Shown in pieces: positions 44,990 to 56,666 of a stretch of DNA of 64,000 nucleotides (position 1 is its first letter; each line of letters opens with the position of its first letter). The notes under the pieces are model-generated. The model was not told where the DNA came from. It was given only the letters and a program-made list of their open reading frames with translations, and made no database searches. This DNA comes from Lathyrus oleraceus. Its lineage: Eukaryota; Streptophyta; Magnoliopsida; Fabales; Fabaceae. The position numbers were made by a program, and so were the translations under genes. The stretch is from NCBI RefSeq assembly GCF_024323335.1, contig NC_066579.1, positions 2,080,501-2,144,500 of the forward strand, in the 5' to 3' direction.

Positions 44990-47290
44990 ATGATTCCCAA
45001 CAGGTAAGACATTCGTTCATTTTCCTGGTTTGGTGGTATCTTCTTTCTTCAGACCTTTGTTGAGGTTGTTCCTCAGACAGAGTTGTTGTTGGGGTTTTCC
45101 CCAGTACAGTCGCAAGCAGAGTGTTGTTGAAGATTTCGTTTTTCTCCAGCAGCAGTCTTTCCCAGCATGGGTGTTTTCTTGTAGAAGTTTCGGCGGTTGA
45201 TGGTTTGTCATCTTGGCGCCCCGTCACTTTCTCCAGTGGGTCGTATGCCCCAGACTTTATTTATCTTCTCAGCACAGTCATGAGTATAACTGATTGATTG
45301 GTACTCCCCTCGGAGTCACGAGTAGAGCTGTTATTAATATCCCCACCAGGGTTGCAAACAGAGTTGTTACCTCTTTTCCCCATGCAGTGTGCCAGCAGGA
45401 ATTGTCTGTTTCCTCAGCACGATTGTTGTCTTTTTGAAGACTCGGTAAGTCAGTGGTTTGATACCCAGTACTTTACCTTCTCCCCGGCGAAGTCGTCTGC
45501 GGAATTGTTGCTATCGCTCTATCAGAGTTATTCTCTCCAGCAGAGCAGGATTTATTTTCCTACTCAATGGATGATTTGGGTTGATATCTCAGTATATTTC
45601 AACCATCTTTTCCTCAGCTCAGTCTGCAGGATGTTTGTCGTGGCATGTTTGCCTGTTGAATACTCCTTCAGTCCCCGATATGGTCGGATGATGGCTCTTG
45701 CCTCCAATGAACGGATTAATTTCCTGACTATTTGTGATCCTCAGTAGAGTGGCTTGTATTGCAGAATCTACTTGTTGTGATCAGTTTGCTGTGTATTCTC
45801 CCCAAGTGGAGTGGTTCGTTGCGGAATCTACTTGTTTGATCTGTCCTCCCTCAGTGGTTTGTTCCCAAGAGAGTAGCCGACAGTTTTCCCCAGTAGAGTT
45901 GCTTACGCAGTTAGATTCTACCTGGATGATATCGTTCTCCCTCAGTGGGTTGTCCCCCAGCGGAGTTATGTGGATTTGCTTCTACAGCAGTTCGTGCTTA
46001 TGCGCCCTTTGTTTCTCAGTTGACACTGGGATCCCTTGCAGATACTTTGGGATTTTCTCTTGTTCCCCTACGGATTCGTCTTGGTGGCTGTTTTTGCCCG
46101 TTGTGACTTTCTGTACCCTGATTGGGTTGTTTCCTGATATTTTCTGATCCTCTGCTTCTTCAGCAGTACCTGCAGATCTTTGCTTGACAGCATGTAGATC
46201 TCCGCAGATTGGCTCTCCAGCTGGTTTTTCCCCTGGAAGTATAATACCGGACGTTTGTTCCTGAACCTGTTTGTGTTAGAATTGTCTGTTTTGTCAGCAT
46301 TCATCAAACATAAATCACGCATATTCATGCATATTCATAAAACATTCGGATATTCATGTTGCATTTCTTGCCATATATCTTTTGTTTGTTGTGTCTCCTG
46401 CAACGGGTGATATAGATCTCTTTACAGATCTCCCCAAGCAGATGTCGGGTGTTTATAAATCTCTCCATATAGAGTCAACCCCATAAGCAGAAAATATGTC
46501 TGCCTTTCCTTCTGCAGTTCCCCACTGAGATTATCCTCGTGGATGACGGTTTCTTCCGTTTCCTCCCAACACATATATTGGGATGGATTTTCCTATTTGA
46601 GTTACATCCTCATTAGGACGTGTCTTGATTCAGTCTGTCTTTTCGGATCATTCCCGAATTGGCTATTTGTCAGATATCTTGTGCTTCCCAGTGGGTTGTT
46701 CCCCAGCGGAATGTCTTTGGGCCTCTGCCCACAAACCAGCAGTTGTAAGTCCTACTTTTCCTGGCTTTCTTGACAGAATTTGTGGTTATACACCTTTTTA
46801 TTCTCCAGCCAGAGTTTTGGTCTTCTACCTACTACCCGGTAGTTGTAAATCCTCTTTTCCTGCTCTCCAGCAGTTTGTGGTTTGTTGTAAACCCTATTTT
46901 GGTTTCCCGTGCGGATTTGTGATTTGTTCTATCCCCACGCGGAGTTGTTGGTCTTCTACCCCGTATTCGGTAGATGTAAACCCTAATTTTGTGGTTATCT
47001 TCATCTAGTCTTTGATGATGATTTTCCTTTGCTTGGATAAGTTGCTCAGATCAGCACTTATATCCCTAGCAAGTCTTTTGTGGATAAATTGCCGTATGCT
47101 AGCAATTTTATCCCCAGTGGGTCTTTTCACCGTATGCTAGTGATTTGTTCCCCGGATCATTGGTTGTTTACCAATGCATCCCCAGCTAGTCCCTGTCGAT
47201 AATTGCCGGATGCTTGCAATTTATCCTCAGCAGTTTGCCTTTCATTTACCCTTTTGTTGGTAATGTCTGTTGATCCTTTTGATTGGTCAT
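44990..47290 (+). repeat. Scattered motifs resembling the primer-tRNA 3' end
   Basis: Degenerate copies of CCCC-A-G-(T/C)-(G/A)-GAGT occur every 30-120 bases on the sense strand. Examples: CCCCAGTACAGTCGCAA at 45099, CCCCAGTAGAGTTGC at 45888, CCCCAGCGGAGT at 45955; more at 48681 (CCCCAGTGGAGT) and 48609. They match the complement of the primer-binding sites (ATCCCCAGCAGAGTCGCCA for Ogre-B). Confidence 0.65.
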
Positions 47291-47325
47291 CATTATATAC
47301 CTATTCTGGTATCCCGATGCCTTTC

Positions 47326-48528
47326 TTTTCGGATTTTTATCCTTAAACAACCCAGTAACCGGTTCAGGATAATCTTCCATGCGAGCTTATTATTCACGGT
47401 CTGCCGGTAATGAATAATATGTCTCATGCGCTCTTTAGTTGGAATCCTTTGTTGATTTTCCCCAACTGAGCAAGATTCGTATTCTTTGTAGAATCGAATA
47501 GCCATCCTTTAACCAGTTTGTGTTTTGGATGATGAGTGTTTTGGAACACACACCAATTCACGTCTTCGGATCTTATCCTATAAACAACCTACAACACGGT
47601 TAAGGATAATCTTCCATGCGAGGTTATTATTCACGTTTTGACGGCTATGAATAATATATCTCATGCGCTCTTTGGTTGGAATCCTTTGTTGATTTTCCCC
47701 AACTGAGCAAGATTCGTATTCTTTGTAGAATCGAATAGCCATCCTTTAACCAATTCGTGTTTTGGATGATGAGTGTTTTGGAACACACACCAATTCACGT
47801 CTTCGGATCTTATCCTATAAACAACCCAGTAACCGGTTCAGGATAATTTTCCTTCGAGTATATTATTCACGTTTTGACGGCTATGAATATATGTCTCATG
47901 CGCTCTTCGGTTGGAATCCTTTGTTGATCTTCCCCAGTCGAGTAAGATTCGCATTCCTTGTGGAATCGAATGTCCATCCTATAAACAAGTCTGCTGTTCT
48001 AGCTTTCTTCAGGATGATGAGTGTTTTGGAAGTGAAAACCAATTCACGATTTCGGATTTTATCCTATAAACAACCTACAACCCGGTTCAGGATAATCTTC
48101 CTTTGTGAGTATTCTATCCACGTTTTGACGGTAATGGATATATATCTCGTTCACTCTTGGTCAATCTTTTGTTGTTTTCCCTCAGAGTAAGATTTGTTTT
48201 CCTTGTGGAATCGAATATCCATCCTTTAACCAATTCGTGTTTTGGATGATGAGTGTTTTGGAACACAAACCAATTCACGATTTCGGATCTTATCCTATAA
48301 ACAACCTACAACCCGGTTCAGGATAACTTTCCATGCGAGTACATTATTCACGTTTTGACGGCTATGAATAATATATCTCATGCACTCTTTTGTCGAACAC
48401 TTTGTTTGTTTCCCCAATTGAGTAAGATTTGCATTCTTTACAGAATCAAATGTCCATCCTATAAACAAGTTTGCTGTTCTAGCTTTCTTCAGGATGATGA
48501 GTGTTTTGGAACACACACCAATTCACGC
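47326..48528 (+). repeat. Tandem array of five units of about 231-249 bp
   Basis: Unit starts by eye at 47326, 47564, 47801, 48050, 48281, with the end near 48529. Each holds TTCGGAT(C)TTATCC, AACAACC, GGTTCAGGATAA, CACGTTTTGACGG, GCAAGATTCG-type and GATGATGAGTGTTTTGGAA elements. Units differ by small indels. 3' UTR tandem repeats of this sort are known in Ogre-type elements and can seed satellite DNA. Confidence 0.85.
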
Positions 48529-49141
48529 TTTGGTCGGTCACCTATTATATACCCAGTAACCGGTATCCTTGGTGTTCCCTCCTTTCTGCTCCCTATTATG
48601 ACCTCGGTCCCCCTGTGGAGTCAGATTTTCCTGAGTTTGTTACCCGTATGCCTGGTAACATCTCATTTGCTTTGTTACTTCCCCAGTGGAGTTTTCTTTT
48701 GCTTCTCCCCAGGAGTCAGCTTGTGTCTCTCCAATGGATTTATTTTTCATTTGGAAATCTTTTCCCAGTGTGAGTCCTTCACTCCCCAGTGAGTTCTCCT
48801 GTCTGTTTTCTGTTATTTTCTAATCAGAGTCGTGTCTTGTTCACATTGTGTCAGTTTTGTTTTTCCCCAGTTTAGAGTCGTGTCTTTGTTTACACATTTC
48901 TTTTATTACCCCCATAGAGTCTTGTTAGAGTCTCTGTTCCTGGTGAGTGTACTACTCCGATGGATCGTCTTTTCTTCTGTGTGAATCATATTCCCCACAG
49001 AATTTGTGTCTTTTGCATGCATACATCTGCATCATGAGGTCTCTTAGGGACCAAAATTTGTCTCATTACTGTTATTTAAGCCCATTCTACCGCGTCGAGA
49101 TGAAGATTTCTAAACTTCACTTCTCCGGCTAGAATGACCTT

Positions 49142-49154
49142 AAATAGGGGCATC
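49142..49154 (+). other. Polypurine tract of Ogre-B
   Basis: AAATAGGGGCATC lies directly before the 3' LTR start TGTAAGACC and parallels the Ogre-A tract at 5442-5456. Confidence 0.8.
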
Positions 49155-52100
49155 TGTAAGACCCCAATTTTGGGCCCTAAGATCCCTCATGGCCCATATC
49201 ATTCATATCATGGCCTCAAGGATCAATGCTTGCCTTTGCTTTCCTCTTAGTGGATAGATTGCCTTGTGGGTTTGTTTCTTGATCACCAAGCATACCTTGC
49301 ATTTGTATATCTTTGCCTTTCATATATTTATCATTCAAAAAGTACAAAAATATTGTCAGTCTAACCTTGTTGCTTGCAGTTGAAGCAATCATCAGCAATT
49401 AGGTCAAAGTCAGTCAACAGTCAGTCAAAGCAATGGATGGTGGCCATTCTTGCAGAATTTGGGCACCATGATCATTAATCAAGATTCATACATCTTGAGA
49501 CATCATTTGAAAACAAGTTCTCAAGGAATCAGGGTTTGGAAATCATCAGAAGTGCATCAGTCACTCAAAACCCTAGAAAAGTCAAACTTGGTCAACTGTT
49601 GATTTAATCAGTGATTTGATGGATAGAATTGGCTTGAAGGAGTTCATTCATGCTTGTATAAGTCTCATCTATCATGTTCAACCTCATCATGGAAGAAAAT
49701 CAAGTCAAACAGAAATTTTCCAGAAATAGAAAGTGGACCTGTAATTCCAACTGCCAAAATGGAAACTTCTTGATCTTAAACTTACATCATGATACAAGCT
49801 CCAAATGAATTTTTGCCCAACATGAAAGTTGAAGATCTTGTCTTCCCATTTTCAAAAAGTCCAAGAACATCAAAATCCCATGTGTGGTTGTCAAGATATG
49901 ATCAAATCATTTTCACCAATTTTTGAACTTCAACAAGCCATAACTCTCAAACCATAAGGCCAAATTTGGTGGGTTTTTTCCTACAAACCACATTTTTCAT
50001 CCTCTTTCCAAAAATATAAATTTCATGACCTAAAACCTTACCATTCAAAATGGCATTTTTGGGACCTTTTTCATTTAAAATCAGGTTTGACTCAAGTTTG
50101 ACTTTTTGAGTTTTTGACTTTTTCTTGATTTGACCAATTGGGAAATGTTCCATATATTATTTGTGACTTGCTCAAAGCCATAAACCATGGTCATACCACC
50201 ATCCTACCTCTATTTTGGCCAAAATGCAAACATGGTATTTCTTAGCAAATGGAAGCATGAAAGCAAGGCATGATTAGCAATTCAAGTACAGACATAAAAC
50301 AGCAAATTGGATGTCTTTTTTCTGCTGTTTTTCAGGCCCAGCTCGTACAGCATTACACCCTCCAATTCCACATTCTTCCACTTAGCAAAAATGCAAATCA
50401 CTCCACCAAGACTAAACCAGTTTAGCATTTGATTAGTAAAGATAAAACAGACAATATAAGGACATTTTCTGACATTTTTGTAAACCCTAGACTGCAGCCA
50501 CAGACCAAAAACATCTATTCTCCTCTCATCTTGCATTTTTGCACAAAGAGAATTCTGAGCAAAACATCAAAAACCCTTGAGTCACCTTCATTGTTTCTTC
50601 ATTTGGACTCCATTTGGAAGTGATTTGCTGCATCAAACATCCTCTGCATAGCCATCTTCATGTCCTGTTTTCTCAAAGCTCAACAAATGGCAAATCGAGC
50701 TGTGAGATTTTCCAAGCATTCTTGAGCTTGTCTACACCAAGTATCTTTCATTGCCAAGCACAAGGAAGGACTGTTCGAGCACAACAACTTCAAAACACCA
50801 CTGTTTCACGTTTTCTTCCAAAATAAGTAAGTGAATCGACCTCCTCCTTTTACCATGCCATGATATGCTTTAGATAGTTCACTTGATGCTGATTCTAATG
50901 GATGTTAGTTTGCTTGAAATGGTTGACTATATCGTGTTAAATCTGAACTTTCATTTTCATGTGTAAAATGCTTCTTTCTTCGATTTGGCTTGGACATGAT
51001 GAGTTAATGAAATATGATACCACATTCTTGTTGTTTGATGCTTGATGAAGCTATTGGCATGCTTGGTTTCATTTTCTGGGCATGTTGATTCATGATGATG
51101 TTGCATGAACTTGATGAATACTGTTGCATTAAAGCCCTAATTCTGTCCAGATTTCCACAGGGTTAAATGTTGTTTTGTGGTTGGTTGATGTTAAATGATG
51201 ATAGTTGTTTGTTTGCTTGTTGTTTGGAACTTCAATTAATGATGGATTTTGATGAACACATTATGTTATTGCTGAACCATGCTGCTGCTGTTTTGAACCC
51301 TACCACGCCCAAAAATTTCATGATTATGTTGTTTTGCTGTTAGTGTTCATGGCCATATGCTGGTTTTTTTTTTGTTCATGTCCGTGAATGATGATGTTTG
51401 AAAATACCATGAACCATTGCTGCTATACCATGCTGCTAACCATGCTGTTATGCCCTGCTGCAATTGCCCTGCTGTTTTGAATTTGTTTGTTGGACTTTAT
51501 TTCGATCAATTGCTTGAAGTTACATGGGCTATTGTTGAACCCTGCTTGCTATAACATGTTGTCCATGTGCTATTGTTGGATTTTATTGTAACTGCTTGAT
51601 GATGAGTGCACTGTTGTATTGAACCAAACATCATGTCCAGAAAATCCAATGTGAAATATGTTATGTGCTGTTGTATGCTGTTGTTCATGTTTTGCGTTAT
51701 AATGATGATGACATGATGTTAACGATGCTGCTAAAACCATGTTGCTGTCTTGAACTGGCCCATGAAAATCCATATGATTTGTTGGTCATGCTGATTAAAC
51801 CTTGCTTGCTAAATCCATGCTGTTGTATGCTGTTGTGTGCTGTTGTCTGCTTTTGTTTGGGTTGCAGCATGAACATCCCCATGAGCATGCTTGTTCCAAT
51901 GTTGGTTGATGTTCCATGATGATTGTTGTTTTGGCTTGTTGGATTATTGATGCTGTTTTGTTGTTTGGTCATGCCCTGCTGTTGCTTTGGATATGCCCAT
52001 GAAAATCCATATGTTTTAAGCTGCCATACTAATTATGCTATGTTGTTGTATGCTTAGTCTGGTTTGGTTCATTGGATGATGAATATGCTTTGTTGCTGTT

Positions 52101-55100
52101 TTGAACTGGCTCATAAAATCCACATGCTGCTATTTGTTTGCTTGGTCGATTGGTTGATGTTGCTTGATGTTGCCATACCATTACCATGCTGCTGCCTGTT
52201 CTGTTTGGATGTTAATGCACACATGACACTACTGCTGACAAAACCATGCTGCATTTTTTGAAATCCCATGAGCATTGTCCTGAAAACCATGTATACATGC
52301 GTGCTGTTGTTTGATTGCAGTAGGAACATTACCCATACTATGCTGTTGCTTAATGTTTGTTTATAATGCTAACATGATGATGGTTGTTGCTGTTGTTTTT
52401 GAAACCAATACCCTGACAGTTATTTCCATGCCATGTGGTATGCTATTGTTTGTTTGATGTGTAAACATTGCCAATGCCATGTCAGTTGTTTGCTGTTGTT
52501 TGTTTTGGTGTGGATGTTGGTAACTACATGTATACCCTACTGCTGTTTCGCATGAACATAACCATGTCCAGAAATTCACTTTGTTTCATACTCTGTTTGT
52601 TGGTTAACATTGCCTAATGATGATATTACCTTGTCATGATTGATCATTGATGCTGTTGTATTGTTTGATCATGCCTTTGCTGCTTAAACCTTAAAGTTTC
52701 ATTTGAAAAAAACAGAAATTTGAACTTGTTTGGCCATGTACTGTTCTATTGGCTGGGAGCCAATCAGAACATTTCGTTTTGCCTTGCCAAAACGCAGTAG
52801 TTTAGGTTAATGAGCCCGGAATTACAAGTTTGCCATCGGTTGACTCCTAGTTGACCAATTTGCCATGCTTTCATGTTCAATATTTCATCAATTATTCATC
52901 AAACTTCCATAATTCATTTTCAATTCAATTTTTATCCAAAAATCTTGAAATTTTTCCCTCATACTCATGAATGTGTCTAGAATTTTATGGTGAATTTTAA
53001 TTATTTTTCCATTGGCTGGATTTTTTAATGATAATTATTTTCTTGACATGTATGCCAAAATGATACCTTGTACCATTCTCTTTGTGAAATTGTCATATTG
53101 CATCCATTGCCTTTGAAATGTTTTGTGGTAAAACTAGACACATTGATCTTCATTTCCATATAAAGTTTGTGCATTTATCATTTGTGGGTTGATAGTTATG
53201 ATTTTTTGAAGTTGTGTGTTGCATTTGGTGTCACAACATGAACATGCATTTTCCCAATTTTTGTTCACATGCTTCCCCTTAACCAAATCACTTCAAATTT
53301 TGCATGAATGATCCCTTGTATGTCTAATTGATGTATGAATTTTCTTGGAATTAATCTTGCTGTTTTCCATTTGATTGAGAATTTTCTTCCATATGTGGTC
53401 ATTTGTTGACTTTTTGTGCTATGCCTTGCCAAATCTTTTGTGAAATTCTCAAATCTTATTGTATGACCATGAAATTTCATATGTGATAACTAGACATCTC
53501 AAGCTTTGCATTGGTGTTAATCTCATTCATTTCTCTTCTGTTTTCAAATTGATATGATTTTTTTGAAGTTGACCCATGCTTGTTGACTTTCACCATGCTT
53601 ACTTGAATTTGATTTGACTTCATGATTTTACTTGACAGCCTTCCTCTCATCCAAATGCCATGAAATTTGACATGTATACCATGTTAGATGTTAGGATTGA
53701 GTGTGATTTATTTCATGATTTTTGAAAATGTTTGAGTTGACTTTTGAATGAAGTCTTTGCTGTTGACTTTTGTATGCTTCTCTTGCCATGCTTTGCATCC
53801 TTTTGCATATGAAATGACCATGATGCATGATTTAATTATGAATCCAATTGAGAATGCTTCTTGAATGTTTAGACTTGAATTGGGTTGACTTTCCTTTGCT
53901 GCCTTGACTTTTTCTTTCATCTTTGGCCCTAGGCTAGTCCTAGTGGTCTTCTAAGCTTATGTTGAGTTCATCTATTTCAGGTTGAGCACCAATGCCCCAA
54001 AGACCTTTCAATTTTGATTGAGTTGGTTTGTTTATCATGTGCTAACACTTGTTTTGTAGGTTGACTCATAGGCTTGAGTCTTTGTGCCTTGCACAATTGG
54101 TCCCTCTGTGGCTGACTATTGGGTTATTTCCTTTTGATTTTGATTGTTGACTTGTTTGCTAATAAGTTTGACTTTTTCAGGTACTTTAGTTGCCTAAGTT
54201 CTTTGAACTTGCTTGCTTTGCTTTTTAGCATTTGCTTTGAGGTATAATTACTTCTTCTTCATGTAGTCTGGAGACCCGGTCTGTTATTTGACCGGGCAAA
54301 CTGTCTGAAGTCCTCCTTAAGAGGCAATGCCTGTGTTTGTTTATTTTGTCCTAAGCAGGAAAAGTCCTTCAAGTAAGGCAATTGGTGGAAGGTAGGGATA
54401 AGCAATCTATCCCCCACTATTCAGTGTGTCCTCTCTTTGCTCCCATTACATGGTTGAAGCATTGAGATAAAACCCAAGATCTAATCGAGTCAATAATGTG
54501 GAGAGAGTTCCTACTTTCTGAACTCCCACACTTTCTTTTATGCTCTCTCTTATCTGAGATAGAAGCAATGAGGCACACCCCTCATCTCCTTTTCATCTGC
54601 TTCACCTGAGTCCCTCAATGGCCAGGTTAAGAGCGACCCTTACCTGTTACAGTGGACTTTCAAAGTCAACCCTCTTGTGTGAGCCCCCATTGTTTGGCTA
54701 TACAGTGTGCTGTTTGATATTCATTGATTGTTTGTTTGCTTCATGTGCACTTGCTTGCCTATATGCTATGCATTTATCATCATCATCAATTGCCATTAGT
54801 GCATGATCATCTCATTTGTTTTGTGATGCTATCATTGTTGTTTGCCCATTGAGGACAATTGTAAGTCCATTGCTTTGGCATTTGCTCCTATGACATGGAA
54901 GTGAGTATAAGACCATCACTTTGGCCACTCATCTTATCTCTGCTCATTGCTTTGTCTATTTGTATGTGAGGATACAACTGTAAGTCCCTGCAAGTTGGCG
55001 TTTGTTATCCTAGGATCATACTGTGGATGTTAGAGTAAGCCCAGACAGATTGGCATCTTACATCCATGCTTTGCTTTTGTTTGTCTATGTGAGGATACAG

Positions 55101-56567
55101 CTATAAGTCCCTGCAAGTTGGCATCTGTTCTCCTGTGATCATAAGTTGATTTGCTTGATTGTATGAGAAATTGCAATTGTAAGTCCCTGCAAGTTGGCTT
55201 TTGCTTTCTCATCATCTCATGTTGCATTGCTCTTGTATGTGAGGATCCATTGTAAGTCCCTGTAATGTGGCATTGGATTTCCTAGGACCATACTGTGGAG
55301 TTAACCTAAGTCCAGACAGATTGGCAGTTAACTTCCATTTCTCATTCTTGTTTTCTTCTGTGGAGATTAGTGTAAGACCATTGAGTGGCTTCTGATATCC
55401 TGTTCTGTTTTAGGAGACTGGTGTAAATCCATCTATTGGTATCCGGTATCCGCTTTTTATTTCTTTGCCTGTGGAGATTAGTGTAAGACCATTGAGTGGC
55501 ATCTGACATCCCATTCTGTTTTAGGAGATTGGTATAAGACCAGTGATTGGCATCCGGTATCCGCCTTTCTTATTTTGTTTGTTTGTTATTGCTTATTTCC
55601 ATTCCAAAGGACACACTTGAATCATCTCCCATATGATTTCAAGAAGTGAACCTTCTAAGAAGTTTTACAATCCACCTTCATCCATTCATCATTCATTATG
55701 TCCTAAACCTTTTCACACTTTATCTTTCAAATTTGACATAAGTGTTGTGCAAACATCTTCATGCTTTTCAAACTAAAAACCTGGACCCCGAGTCCTTGAC
55801 TTTTTCAAACTCATTTCATAATACTTCTGAATCAATCTTAATCATACTTTGACCTCATTTTCATAATCACAATCAATTAACTTCACTCATTCACTTGTTT
55901 TGGCTTTGTCCATTAATCTTTTCATGCATTAGCCATAGGCTTCAATTATCTTTGTGGTTGATGTAAATCTTGCCTATCCTTAGTGAGTCGACAGTAAGAC
56001 TTCCGTACTTCAAACAGGGCTAACCCCTCTAGTACGTCGAAGCTATCCTCGCATGGTGGATGTTGTTTTTGGTCGAGTGTTCTCCCATTGATAATGAAAA
56101 GCCTCAGTGCTTGTGTTTAAAACTGAATCCACCAACTTTTGGAAATCTTTTAGCCGAACTACGGCGTTCTGATCCTTACCTTTGATGGAAGGTACGTAGG
56201 CAACGGGTTCATCCGTTCGAACCCAATAATAACTAACTTGTATATTCTTTTCTCATCATCCCAATCATGTTTGCACAATCTTTATGTCATAACGAATAAC
56301 AATTTTTACAACAAGTGTGAAAAGGGCTCCCTAGGAGTACCTAGGACGTGATGGGTGCCTAACACCTTCCCATTGCGTAATTTACCCCTTACCCAGAATC
56401 TCTGATCTTTTTATTAGTTTTCTACGTGTAAAACTTCTTAGGCTTTTGTTCGCTTTTTAGCCAATCCTTTGGATAAATAAAAGTGCGGTGGCGACTCGAA
56501 ATTTTCAATGTATCTCATAGCTTATGATTTAATCGATAGATCATATAGCGACGAATACACCGTCACA
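49155..56567 (+). repeat. 3' LTR of Ogre-B (7413 bp)
   Basis: Nearly identical to 27125-34542. Differences noticed by eye: about five substitutions (near 50356, 51367, 51567, 53119 and 53144) and seven one-base indels (near 49757, 49968, 51314, 53727, 54345, 54669 and 55806). The indels sum to -5, which equals the LTR length difference. Internal repeats are as described for the 5' LTR. Confidence 0.95.
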
Positions 56568-56666
56568 CAGATGATATGCAAAAATGCAATGCCTAATGTC
56601 CTAAAATGAAATGCAATGTATGAAACTAGTCCCAAGAATAGGAGGGCAAATTTTGAGGTGTTACAA
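56568..56666 (-). repeat. Remaining end of the Ogre-A 5' LTR
   Basis: It starts with the second CAGAT copy and continues GATATGCAAAAATGCAATGC to GAGGTGTTACA at 56666, collinear with 5333-5441. On the minus strand this is the very start of the LTR (TGTAACACC). Confidence 0.93.

Larger units (their letters stand above)
44351..49141 (+). repeat. 3' UTR of Ogre-B, 4.8 kb, repeat-rich
   Basis: No protein gene recognised. 44400-44580 has three related blocks ('gaaaacccgaaagggcag', 'gagaacctgcaagggtaatc') with an AGGCAAAAAT core, shared with the GC-rich block of Ogre-A at 7520-7740. 44600-44940 is AT-rich. 44990-47290 and 48590-48960 hold many scattered motifs like CCCCAGTGGAGT. 47326-48528 is a tandem array of about 240-bp units. 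Open frames such as 45298-45747 or 48355-48792 run across repeats and lack family features. Confidence 0.8.
27125..56567 (+). mobile_element. Ogre-B, complete 29.4-kb Ty3/gypsy Tat-lineage retrotransposon
   Basis: A complete plus-strand element: LTR (27125-34542), primer site, leader, ORF1, gag-pro, intron, pol, 4.8-kb 3' UTR, polypurine tract and LTR (49155-56567), with 5-bp CAGAT duplications. LTRs are 7418 and 7413 bases and nearly identical. ORF1 and gag-pro are open; pol has three one-base frameshifts, each a base missing from a short homopolymer. It lies in the 5' LTR of Ogre-A in opposite orientation. It is one of the largest kinds of LTR retrotransposon known, and the LTRs alone are half of it. 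Confidence 0.96.
886..56666 (-). mobile_element. Ogre-A, Ty3/gypsy Tat-lineage LTR retrotransposon, interrupted
   Basis: This is a minus-strand element in the order 5' LTR, primer site, leader, ORF1, gag-pro, intron, pol, repetitive 3' UTR, polypurine tract, 3' LTR. The extra ORF1 before gag, the intron between protease and reverse transcriptase, two RNase H domains, the arginine-tRNA-type primer site and the very long LTRs (about 5.2 kb) are hallmarks of Ogre. Ogre-B (27125-56567) interrupts its 5' LTR, a CACTA transposon (11056-14968) interrupts pol, and element C truncates its 3' LTR at 886. Without Ogre-B and the CACTA element about 22 kb of Ogre-A remains in view. Coding regions hold many stops, so it cannot move by itself. 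Its right flank, ACGTG from 56667, should recur at the unseen left end as the target duplication. Confidence 0.9.

Noticed and set aside
45298..48792. Possible additional (envelope-like) gene after integrase in Ogre-B
   Set aside because: Frames of 76-149 codons follow repeated motifs and tandem units, lack a consistent start, signal peptide or conserved domain.
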